From Micropterus salmoides (taxonomy: Eukaryota; Chordata; Actinopteri; Centrarchiformes; Centrarchidae), in the NCBI RefSeq assembly GCF_014851395.1, contig NW_024041373.1:22638750-22702749 (forward strand): 64,000 bases of DNA, written 5' to 3'. The translations under genes and the position numbers were made by a program. The notes under the pieces were generated by a model. The model did no database searches and had not been told where the DNA came from. It saw only the letters and a program-made list of their open reading frames with translations. Numbering within the stretch: the stretch's first letter is position 1; the number at the start of each line of letters is the position of its first letter. Of this stretch, positions 45,801 to 59,208 are shown piece by piece.

Positions 45801-48800
45801 TTTACAGCCTCCAGCTTTACTGTTTTGGTTCACTCGCCAATCTAATAGCATTGTTTTCAGACACAGAAGGGTGTTTTATTGTCTTTGCACTTGTTAAAGC
45901 ACTAAAACTTGTTTTTTGTAAAGTGCTCTCTTATTAAAGATAATTATCATTATCACTATCATCCTCCCTTCTTGTCTCTTTCAGGTCTCAAATGTCTGGG
46001 CAACCAAGTTTGGACTTCTGTTAGAACGAAAAAACACAGCGACAGACGCACAGCTCCCACCACCCGGGTACACACTACCACTCACGTGCATGTGCATACA
46101 CAAGCTCACAGCACACAGATTGTCACCAATGTGAAGTGATGCAGTGACACATCAAAGCTCAAAACCGGAACAAATGTGTCTACATTAAAAACACAGATGT
46201 ACACTCACAGACACCATCGTCATTTGGCAGGTAACTGAGATACCGACCGTTTATCTTTACAGGGAACCTCTGCCCACAGTGTTCAGCATGCTGCATCCTC
46301 TAGACGAGATCACACCAGTAGTGTGTAAACCTACAGGTACGACACACACCCTTTCCCCACTCTTTGAATGAGAAATCGGCGTATTTTGACCTGTTTCTGT
46401 GTGTGTTTCCAGGTCTGTTTGAAGGCTCCCGTGTTCAGTATTTGTCTGACACCTCCATGAAAATAGTGTTCAGCTGCGTTCAGCCCTCTTTAGTTGTCTT
46501 CTATGACACTGTACAGGGAATACACTCTATCTGGACTCTGCGGAAGGTCACTCATGATGTGAGTGATCTCACACACACACACGCACACGCACACGCACAC
46601 TGTTCACCTGTCCCTAACCCTGAGCGTCTTCCATCAGGAGCGTTCTACAGTCCTGCGGTGTGCAGCAGATCCAGTTGACGGACCATTGGGTCTGATGGCA
46701 TCGAGCTTCCTGACCTCTCACCTCCGTAATATCTCCCGCCTGGACTCCCCTGGTGGCAGTGGGACAACCGGGCTGGGTCCCGGTACTGGCACAAGGTAAT
46801 GAAGTGAAGTGAAAGTGTCATAATCACATAGTTCATCATTCTCATTTTTCAAAAATCTGTCATTCTTCTCAAATATGCTTTTTGTTATGTATCATAGTAA
46901 ACCTTTTGGTTCCACTGGTTGTGGAAAATCTATAATGGGTATTTTCTACAATGACGTATTAGGGTCATTGTAGATAAAAACAAAATCAGCATTATTTTAT
47001 CGACGTTATTTTCTGATATATTGTAGAACAATTAGTCTATTAATCGATAAAATAAATATAATGGCTCGATAAAAGTAATTGTCTGTTGAAGCCCTACATG
47101 TAGAGCTGGGCAATAAAATGACAATAATTGCGATATAATTTTCCTCAGTAACAGTATAACAAGTGTTCAATAAATGTTCAATAAATGTTTGAATTTTATT
47201 TAGATTTTTATTTTGTTGATTGAAAAAAAGATTTTACATAATTTTACTCATGAATATTAATAAATAATTAATAAAGATTTATAATTGTTTTGAATGTTCT
47301 ACCTCAGATTCTTTAAGCTGTTTGGCATCAAGTGTTTGTTCTGACCATAAAGAAAAGTATAAAACTCCAATTAACCATCTGTTTTCTTCAACTTTAACTC
47401 AGAAGCAAAACTCAGCCTTTAAACTTAGAATAAGGATTTGATATATATTGTGATAATTATCGATATCAAATGATATGAAATTATTTATCGTTAGGGGTGA
47501 GACACTTGACCCACGACACCATTCGAGATTGGGTTCACGAGATCACGACGAGACAAGATTATAACACTATTTTTAAGAAATCTTTAGTGCTGAATTATCT
47601 GAATATTTTGAGCATCACTTTATTTGCTGTGTTCTGATGACTTTCTGCAGCAGTTTATCATTTTTTAAAATTTTATTTATATAAAGAGAAAATTAACCTT
47701 TGTTTGGAGAATTAACCTCTTTAAATGTGACTCTGACACCTTTTCACCATAATGATGAATTATTAGTGCTGGGCAAGTTAACGCGTTATTATCGTGTCAA
47801 CGCATTAATTAATTAACGGCGACAATTATTTTATTGCACGTTAACGCAGTTTTTATTATTATTATTTTGAAAGTCTGTTGCTCACTGGCTCTGAATACAC
47901 ATACAGTCAAATCATGGGTCACAGGAGGGGTGGGATGTTTGGGTGGGTGATTTGCAGGCTGATCCTGCAAATCACCCACCCAAACAGGCAGCGGAGGGAG
48001 GCTTCGGCAGACTACGTTCGATGCAGCGTGTGGGTAATGTAGATAAAGATAGATAAACAAAAGCAAGACAAGCGATCAAATGCTATGTCGAAGTGGATAG
48101 CTACACACTGCATGCAGATTAGTATTGGGGAAGATGTCGGTATTATGAATGTTGGCTCAGCGGGGTCGCTCTCCTGTTCACAGGTGAGCAGGAGACAAGC
48201 GTTCTGCGAGTAAACGGCAGCCGCTCTATGGATAGTAACCATGGCAACGGCTTCTGTGCACTACACAACTGTAGCCTATTTAATTTAAATTGAAATTATA
48301 TATAACTTTACCTGATAGGCCTTTGTCTAGTTTTGCGGGGATTCTCTCCCTTGTGAATTCCCTCCTGTTGATGAACTATTTAGTAAACAGTAATAGATTG
48401 TGGAAACTCACAAACAGCGAGGATCTCTTCCAAGGATTTGTGCTGCGCGTCACGTACAAAAGGTTCAAGACAATTCAACTTTGGCAGCGGGCGTGTGCGT
48501 GAGGTGAGCACTTCACCTCAATCTAACAGGGACACCTCCTACAAAAGATGCCTGTTATGATTGTGACTCTGGACTCTTAACTTGTTATATTCGCTCTGTG
48601 AGTTGTTATCAGTTATACATTTGTATTTCACTGCGTGAGAAAATTAATGTGTAGCTTGACAGCATGTGAAAGTCAATTGCGTGAGTCTCGACAGCTTGTT
48701 ACCTGACGAGATTTTAATCTCACGAGATCTCATGGCGGCCATATCGCCCAGCTCTGCCTACATGCACAATAGTTTGTTATAATACATCAACATCAATAGC

Positions 48801-51800
48801 AGTTCACTAAAATATCTACATGGAGACTAAACAAACAAACATAAAAGTAAGGATGACACCGTGAAATAACTACAAAGACAGACAAACCGTAAACTTGTGA
48901 GATAAAGTACAGAAAAGAGATAAGAATAAGCATTAATTATTTTTATTTCGAAAAATCTACAATGTTTAGTCTGGTGACACGATATTAGTTGATCCTTGCT
49001 CCGGTCCCTTCTCTCTGGTCGCTTACTGCCTGACCCCGCCTTGGTTTTCTTCTCCTAGTTGTGCTGTTGGTACTGGCTCTCCTCTCCACTACAGCGCTCT
49101 GCACAGCCACCAGAGCAGGATCATGACTTCTTCACCTGGATTACACTCCCGTGTTCATTCCCCGAGTATATCCAACATGGCTGCTCTCAGGTGAGTGTAG
49201 GCACTTGATGTTTAGCAATCCAGGAAATACATCTCTGGCACAGACGGACAGGACAGCTACTTATGGTATAAAAATTGACTTAGTTTCACATAGCCATAGG
49301 TTGACAGACAACTCGGTTGCTGAACTTTCTACCCCGATGTGTCCTGAAAACATTTAGTTAGTTAGTTAGACTTTATTGTCCCTGGGGGGACATCACAGGA
49401 GAGACTCTCAACATCACACACCAGTGACAGAAAGTTAAATGTGCTAAATTATCTTCATTAACATATCTGACATATTTGTTAAGATCAAAATGCACAAGAC
49501 ACAAGATTAGCAAGTTACATGCTCAAACTTTAGCTATTGTCCTCTGAATATATGACACATTTTAGCATAATCCAGAGTAATGGTTTTATCAATGTAGCGT
49601 TGAGTCTTAACACATTTGAGTTAGCACCCCCTGCACTTAAAAAGGTTCGACACCTTCCTTGTGGTCATGCATGTGCCTCCTGGGTGCGGTAGAGCACATG
49701 AAACAAACAGAAAAAAACCCCACTCATCAAGAAACTTACTTTATTCTTATTTCCCTTTTCTCTTTCGTTCTAGCCGTGCCCACTCTCCAGGTATGGCGGC
49801 TCCGTCCTTTTCAGGTGCGGCTCGTTTCAACATGTCTTTCCACAGCTCGTCACCCAGGGGCCACCATGGCTTGTTAGCCTCTCCAAACAGCACGGTCAAT
49901 GAGACGATGCAGGAGATGGAGCCCATCAGACCTGACCTCTGCATGGAGCAGCTGTGGAGTGAGACAGTCACAGCTGGCTGTCACAGGTAATTATCAGGAC
50001 TGAACCCTACAGAAAACAGATGCAGAGTCTGTGCAGACATATGATTCAGTTACATTAATGACTGACAATTATTGAGAAAGAATTATTGATAGTTTTATTT
50101 GATTTCAACTTTGTCTTCTGATTGATCACATTTATTCTGGTGAGTACAGTAATGTAAGGCTGCGTAGCGTACTTTGGGACACAACTTTTAGGAAAGGACT
50201 AGTAAGTACTAGAAAATGCATTAGCTTATTAGCAAAGACATTTCACCATCTATCATTACCAGCACCCAGAAATGTGTTCCCCTGTTGTGTTATGTTAAAT
50301 CTTTTTTTCTTTGGAAAAAACTTAAAGGCTCAGTGTGTAATATTTCTGAGGATCTATCAACAGAAATGCAATATAAGATCCATAACTATGTTTTCAGTGG
50401 TGTATAAAGATTATTATTACCTTAGAATGAGACATTTATATCTACATTACTGCGGGTCCCCCCTTCCATGGACGTTGCCACGTTGCATCGTCACGTTTCT
50501 ACAGTAGCTGAAAACGGACAAATGGAGCGTGTTTCGTCACTACGTTCTTCTTAATAAATATATCTAATGAAACCTCATTTCTGGACTGGCTACTCTGCTG
50601 TCTCAGAAGAGACACCTTTTGTGCTGTGTCAGTCACCGTAGCAGTCTCTACTCTTTGAAAGGTTAGAGGGCAGTGGTAGACTGGACAGATGGTTGCAATT
50701 CACAACCCTCACCACTAGATGCCACTAAATCTTAAAATGAATATTTCTTTATATAGTTTTTTGTTTTTTTAATCAGGTACTCCCTTAATTTGTCATTTTT
50801 TATCACACTGTTTCAAGGTTTGGTGGCCCACGTGTAGACGGAAATTAAATGTGAGAATATTCTCAAAATGTTAGTGAAATTGGCCCCTCCTTTTTTTTTC
50901 TTTTTTTTTTTTTGCTGTGCGATGTTTAGTAACTGCTGTTCACATGACAAGACGTGGCATGGCATCACATTAATCTTGAACCTTTTTGTGTTTGCAGGGA
51001 GATGAGCAGCCAGGCGCCTAAAGTATTCCTGACCTCTGACCTGTGTGAGAACCGCTACCTTTGTTTCCTGGTGGAGTCTCACCAGCAGCTCAGGTCAACA
51101 AACATGCACAATTTAGCCACACACAATGAATATTTGATTCAGACACACACACTAACATGTATATACTGTATATATGGAATCTAGTGACCCATACAAAGTC
51201 TGGGAAAGTCTTAAACGATCTAAATCAGAGGTCTTACAGAGCAATATGACTTTAACTAAACATATCACAACATTGCTCATGTGCTAGAACAGCAGACAAA
51301 CCACTCAACAACAGTTTAAATGCAACTCTGTTACTTTTTCTGTTTCTTCATCCTCACAGAATTTTTGGTAACATCTCTAATTACAAGTTTACATCTTTTT
51401 CATTGTTTCCACAGATGTGTGAAGTTTGTTGAGAGCAACGATACATCTCAGCTCATCTTCGCCTCTGTCATGACCATCCCTGCCAAAGATGCTGAACCTC
51501 TGCCGGTACATTACACTATTTAGACTTTTATAAGATTTACACTGACTTGGTGAAGTAGGTTAGTGACAATATGTTTCCTAATCAGGACGCAGTAAGTACA
51601 TTTTTTTTTTATCATTTCCAGATCAGGAATTACAAAAACAGAGGCAAGAAATTACATCTTACAGTATCTCATTGTGCTGTACCCTCAGTTGCCACTTTAT
51701 TAGGTACACCTGTGCAATCTAATACAATCCAATACACCTGTTCTGCCATAAAGTCGACTTTTATGATTTTTGTTGATACTGTGATAGAGGTGTTGACTAA

Positions 51801-54800
51801 ATGTAATGTTTTCAGCATTGATGTCATAGTTAGTGGTGGTGCTGTACTGGATTGAATTAGGTTGAGAAGTGTTTCTAATAGTCTGTCCCTCTCATATATG
51901 TAAATAAGGTGAACAGAAAAGTTGAAACAGCTTTCAATAAAATGTTTATGCTAGTAGTACACCAGCTGTAGCCATAACCTGGTTATGACCATTTGAATTT
52001 ACAAAACAATGTCACCAACAAACGGAACATTTGCATTAAAATGAAACATTAACAATTAAAATGTTAATGATGCATTAGTTTGAGTCTAATAATATTCTGG
52101 TATTTCTAGGTTTCTTTGACGCTGCCACAACTAAAAACTGATAAACTGCTTTCACTCTGTACCCTCATTTGTGATCTATATGGATTTGATCTCTGGTCTG
52201 GGCTGTAGGATCAGAATATTAATTTAACTAATAAATTTTTGTGTGGGAAGTGTGACGTTGTGAACATTGCGTAGGAGGGCCTTACTGGATCCCCCTTAAC
52301 GCATCCGGATGTTTATGTGTTCCATCTGATATAATTAGGTCTTTACTCGCTCCCTTTGACTATAGAAACAAATGTGTGTGTTTTTAGCTGTGATTTGAAT
52401 TGATATAATAATTTCTGAGGTAGTATTATCCTGCACACATTGTATTGATCATGAAAAAAAAAAGCCAAATACGTCTTTTTATGGGTGCATGTCTAAATTA
52501 ACACGTTAACAGTCAAACAGCGGTTTTGAGAAGATTTACTCCATAGTGTTACAGCCTTGACAGCTAATCAAATCTGTGTGACTGAAGCATGTTGTGACTA
52601 ATCAGATACTTAACTGTATGCAAATCCTGTATGTTAAAAGCTATTTCCCTCAAAAAAGATACTTAGACGTCTAACTGAAGAGCAGCATTAAAAACATCAG
52701 TCGTTAATACACATAATGACTAATTGTAATACAGATGTCTCATTTGTTTTGTCTTGATCTTGACCGCCTGTTGAGAAGGATTGTTCAAGGCGCTGTATAA
52801 GTTTGTGAGAACTGACCTAGGAGCAGTGTCGTGGTGTCAAGGAGCATTTTTGGATGTCTTCACCCGATTTTATTTTAATCACGCTTTAGTTCACTAGTTG
52901 TAGCTTCACACACGTGAATAATACCAAACAATTTTACAAAGATTAGTTGATAATAAAAATAATATGTAGTTGCAGCCCAAGTGACTTAACATGTTTCTGA
53001 CAATAAAACTGGGCTCCATCTCCTCAGAATATAGATGCCATGCTGGTTCTGGAGGCCTGTGGCAGTCTGGTTCTCTACACAGGAATCACCAGGGTAAGGA
53101 CAAATCATAGCATCAAGACAGATTAGTCCATCACATTTCTGGTTATTCAAGTTAATTCATTTCTGTGAAGTGTGATAAAGACATAAGATTTCTGTCTTTG
53201 TGTGCTTCTAGGTCAGTAAGGTGTTTGTCCCCGGCCTCCTGTCGCCCACCTTCAACCTGACCAACCACCTCCCTCACCGGAGCACGCCGGTAGAGAATGT
53301 TAGCACACCAGCTTACGCTGGCAGTAGGCATCTCCAAAGACTGGATGAGGTAACGCCATGTGTTGTAAACATATTTTTCTTTGTGCATTGACAGTGTTGA
53401 TTATTAGATTTTAGTATTTTTTTGTAATAAAGCATTTTTAGGATATGAGATTGTGCCAGTGTTGCTTTACTTTATCACTGTGCATTCTTCCTTGTGTCAT
53501 CTGCACACAGCTGGTCTAGTTGTAGATATGAGTTTAACTGCCATTCAATCTTGTACGGTTTGAGAAACAATTTCCACAGAGCAAGATAAACACGAGCACG
53601 GTAAACATAAGGCTTGATTTGGTTTCCTGTTTTTATAGTTATTAAATATGGCTGCTTGAAATAATCAGGAGATAATCTCTCAAATATTTCACTGTACACC
53701 CTGTCTTACTACACCTGAGTATTTTTATTTTATTATTATATTATTATTATTTTACATTCTCACACAATTACATTACATTCAACTCATCTAGGCTACTCAA
53801 TTTATTTCATTTTAGTTTTGCCTTTTTCTCTCTACTTTTGCTCCGCCTCAACACAATTTTTTCCCCCTCTCCTCCAGGCCGTTATGCCTTCACCAGTGTC
53901 AGAGCTGAGGGGTCCAAACATTAAACACCACGAAGGTTCATTTTTGGAAGATTACATTTTCCAACCAACTACGCCTTACATCCATGCCTTACGGGACCCC
54001 GTCTGCAACCGGGTCACACTGGTAGGTTTGAGTATGTACAGGTTCAAAAGTTGATTTTATTTCAGTAATTCCATTCAAAAAGTGAAACTTGTATAATGTA
54101 TACATTCATTCCACACAGACTGATATATTTCAAGTGTTCATTCCTTTTAATTTTGATGATTATAACTGACAACTAATGAAAACCCCTAAATCAGTATCTC
54201 AGAAATTAGAATATTGTGAAAAGGTTCAATATTGAAGACACCTGGTGCCACACTCTAATCAGCTAATTAACTCAACACCTGCAAAGGCTTTAAATGGTCT
54301 CTCAGTCTAGTTCTGTAGGCTACACAATCATGGGGAAGACTGCTGACTTGACAGCTGTCCAAAAGACGACCATTGACACCTTGCACAAGGAGGGCAAGAC
54401 ACAAAAGGTCATTGCTAAAGAGGCTGGCTGTTCAGAGCTCTGTGTCCAAGCACATTAATAGAGAGGCAAAGGGAAGGAAAATATGGTAGAAAAAAGTGTA
54501 CAAGCAATAGGGATAACCACATCCTGGAGAGGATTGTGAAACAAAACCCATTCAAAAATGTGGGGGAGATTCAAGAGTGGACTGCTGCTGGAGTCAGTGC
54601 TTCAAGAACCACCACGCACAGACGTATGCAGGACATGGGTTTCAGCTGTCGCATTCCTTGTGTCAAGCCACTCTTGAACAAGACACGGCGTCAGAAGCGT
54701 CTCGCCTGGGCTAAAGACAAAATGGACTGGACTGCTGCTGAGTGGTCCAAAGTTATGTTCTCTGATGAAAGTAAATTTTGCATTTCCTTTGGAAATCAAG

Positions 54801-57800
54801 GTCCCAGAGTCTGGAGGAAGAGAGGAGAGGCACAGAATCCACGTTGCTTGAAGTCCAGTGTAAAGTTTCCATAGTCAGTGATGGTTTGGGGTGCTATGTC
54901 ATCTGCTGGCGTTGGTCCACTGTGTTTTCTGAGGTCCAAGGTCGACGCAGCCGTCTACCAGGAAGTTTTAGAGCACTTCATGCTTCCTGCTGCTGACCAA
55001 CTTTATGGAGATGCAGATTTCATTTTCCAACAGGACTTGGCACCTGCACAGTCCCAAAGCTACCAGTACCTGGTTTAAGGACCATGGTATCCCTGTTCTT
55101 AATTGGCCAGCAAACTTGCCTAACCTTAACCCTATAGAAAATCTGGTATTCGGGTATTGTGAAGAGGAAGATGCGATACACCAGACCCAACAATGCAGAA
55201 GAGCTGAAGGCCACTATCAGAGCAACCTGGGCTCTCATAACACCTGAGCAGTGCCACAGACTGATGGACTCCATGCCACGCCGCATTGCTGCAGTAATTC
55301 AGGCAAAAGGGGCCCCAACTAAGTATTGAGTGCTGTACATGCTCATACTTTTCAGTTGGCCAACATTTCTAAAAATCCTTTTTTTTGTATTGGTCTTAAG
55401 TAGTAATCAAATTTATGGAGATACTGAATTTGGGATTTTCATTAGTTGTCAGTTTTAATCATCACAATTAAATGAAATAAACACTGAAATATATCAGTCT
55501 GTGTGTAATGAATGAATATAATGTCCAAGTTTCACTTTTTGAATGGAATTACTGAAATAAATCAACTTTTTGATGATATTCTAATATCCTGTATGTGTGT
55601 GTGTTTGCAAAATTCCTGCATCCCACAAGTTTAAAGGACCTTTTGAGGGTCAAGACTTGGTTTTAGGGTTCATGTTAGAATAAGGTTAAGGTTAGGCATG
55701 TAGTTGTGATGGTTGAGGTTAGGGAAAGGGTCTAGGGAATGCACTGTCATGATGGGTCCCCACGACGATAAGAGATAAGATGTTCCTTTTATTGATTCAA
55801 AGTAAAAAGAAGAACAAATACAATACATTAGAATCAGCAATTAATAAAAGTAGAATCTGTGATAAACGGGATCAAATATATAAAATGTATACACATTATA
55901 TCCAACCACAATACAGTGGAGATGGGAGATGCTGTATTTTTCAAAACGGCAAACAAATTACATTTGTCTACCTCCAACACTTTGACCTGTAGAATTGGCA
56001 TGTTTTCATTTTTTTTTACCCATGGCAATAGAGGTTGCAAGGAGTGGTCTGATCTGTAGTCTGTTTAAATTACGCCCACTTGGTCAGGGATTTTGAACAG
56101 TCAACATGAACCCTACCTAAAGTGCATGTACCTAGACAAATGGACTCATAGCTGGGCTTAGATTTGTTGTTAGTTAGGATTTCTTTGAGTCAAGTGGAAG
56201 AACAAATGGAAATGTCTGAAGCTGTCCACCAAAATAACATTCTGAGGAAGTCTTAGGCAAAATATAGGGCTTCCAATTTCAGATTCATGCTTGAGTTTAT
56301 ATCTGCAGTAGTTTAAATCGCTGTTTGTGATGTCTGGAGCATGTAACGGCAGAAAAATGACCAGCCGACTCTTTAGAGTGTCTTAGTACAATCGAACGTT
56401 GAACAATAAATTTTTAGACCAAAATGTTAAAATTTACTTTCATGAACTGAAAACAAATTGTGAAAGCCTCAAAGTTCCTTGACAAAAACACAGCTAGCAC
56501 CCCGAAACATGTTCACAGCCTGTTAAATGAAGCTTAAGGTTAAATGTACACGGTGCAGTGGATAGAGTTGCTTCTATTCTGATTGACAGGTCACCCTAGT
56601 AGTGACTGGTTAATCACAAGATAGCCACGCCCTAAAGCATACCCTGCTTTATATATTTTCCTCTATATGGGGCCATAATTTACAAAATAAACATCATGCT
56701 GTATTGAAGAAGACTTGTTTACTGAGGTAATAACTCAAGTGTGAAGTAGGGCCATTAAGTCCAATGCAACGTGACTTATTTTTGCATCCAGTCGTGTGTT
56801 GTCCCTTAGAAAGAATCAGGTTTAAGAGACTTAGGCATTTGCTTCACTTTTCAGACCCGTAGGTTGCTGTTTTACAGTATAACTTACAAAGAGTCTACTG
56901 TCTATACAATGGAGGCCTTTAGGGGAACTCTAGACTGACTGCAGCTGCAGCTATGATCATTCATAGAAATCTGTATGAGAGTCTCCCTCAAGGGGTTGTT
57001 TCAAGTCAGTGATGTTTGTGTGCGTGTGTGATTCAGGCCTTGTGAATGGGAGCCACAATGCAGTGAGTATTTTTTTGTGTGTTTCTACCTCCTGGATCAG
57101 TCCTGTCAGACTGGGTACAGATGGGTCTCTTCAGTCCCGGGACTTATTTCTCTGACACGCACATCAACAGAAACCATATTGTGTAAAAGTGAAACAGTTG
57201 CTACAGGCTGCTGCTTTTTTTGACACATTGCCTCTGTTTGTTGATTTTCTCTTTGACAAGGCTAACTGTTTGCTAATGCAGCTCGCTGGAGCTTTCAAAT
57301 CACCAGCTGCTCTCTGTATGTTGTCAGGTCGATGGTTTATTTTCTATTATGGGTTTTTCTCTAATCAGTTCAGCAGTGCTGTGAAATGATGACAAGAACA
57401 GGACCAACCCTGCTGAGGAAAATGTGACATTGAAGTAACAAGATGGTGTGGTCTATTTTTCCTCTACCACTATATTACTATTGTACATAATTAAGATAAC
57501 CTACTGTGATAATATATACAATTGCACACAAAAATCTACGCTGCTCATTCGCAGCTAAAAATATTATTCAATTATTTTTCAAGATCATTGCGATTGCTAT
57601 GATTATTTAACAGTACTTGGTCACGAAATATTTGTTCACAGGTGTATTTAAGAGTGGGAAATTTACATTCTTTACACTTTACATTTGAAATGATGAGGTC
57701 AACTGCAAATGACAAGGAAATACAAAATGTAAACCATACTTTTTTAAAAAACCTATTGGGATTGATAATTTTTGGTAAAAAAGAATTTGAAGGTTTTTTT

Positions 57801-59000
57801 TAGCAGTGGATTGAAAATGGTGATGGATAATTCAGGTTTTAGATGTGGAAAATATTTGTCAGACTTATGGTGAAAAAATTCATGTTTTGTGTACATTTTA
57901 TCTCAAGTATGCCAGCTGACCATTTAATAGAGCATACTTTGATCCTATCTTACCCCTTCGCCCATGACATCTAAAATGCGGTGTCTGGTGGGCTTGCAGA
58001 CGATGAATCATTACACATACACCAATTTATTTTTCTATTAAGCTGGATTTTTTCTTCTCTATCGAGGTATTTCATTGCCTTGTGGTAAACAATAAGCATT
58101 TTTCATGCCAGTTAGGAAAGGCACGGCTGTAAATTAGTCAGATTAATGATGGCTGGATTCCATTTAGTTCCATCAGTTTCAAGGTCTCTGTCATTTTGCA
58201 TGCTGTGGCAGTGTCATGGCTTACTGGGACACTTCAACACACACACATATCTGCTGTTTCTCATTTTCCTTCCCTTTGTAGAGCTGATTTATAGTATAGG
58301 ATTTACTGAACATTCAGCTCTGCTTGTTCGAACAAACAGCTGACCCAGTTGTATTGTACGGTGGCCAGGCTATTGCAACTTAAACTTTGTTGCAATATCG
58401 TAGACAGCATGGGGCAAGTAGTGCACTGCTGTGTGAATGTGTGTGCGTTTGCGAGAGGGAAACGTGGGACCTCGTAATAAGCAATATTTATTTGTTTAGG
58501 CTATTTATCTCCGCCGGTAACGTTAGTTAGAGACCCCCACGACACTCAGATTATAACTTGAACTCTTTTTTTGTTTTGTTTTGCACATTTTGAGTCTATT
58601 TCTGAAGCTAATCTGCACAGACAGCTGTTTAATCAATCAAACAAATATCCCGCTGTTTTTTTTTATTTGACCAGAACAACGTATTACTTATTCATCAAAT
58701 GGGCAAAAAAATCTTCGCAGACCCTATGAATGCGGGGTGGTTATACTGACTGATACACTACCGTGTAGTTGTGTGCAGCGGAAAATAATCAGCTATTACT
58801 AAACGTCTCTTGTTGTCAACTTCCGTTGTGACTTTTGCATTCGTGTTGTGGCGTTTGTATTTGGCCTGAGACCTCTGGGCCACCGTAGTATTGCACTGAT
58901 GAAAAATGTAAAATAACAATCTCTCTCTTTTTAGGAACTAAGCAGTGGCACAATGCTGAGGATCTCCATCCCAGAGATTGCTACCTCAGAGCTCGGTGAG

Positions 59001-59034
<34 letters not shown>

Positions 59035-59037
59035 ACA

Positions 59038-59084
<47 letters not shown>

Positions 59085-59171
59085 ACACACACACACACCC
59101 ACACACACACAGACACAGACACACACAGACACACACACAGACACACACACACAGACACACACAGACACACA

Positions 59172-59208
<37 letters not shown>

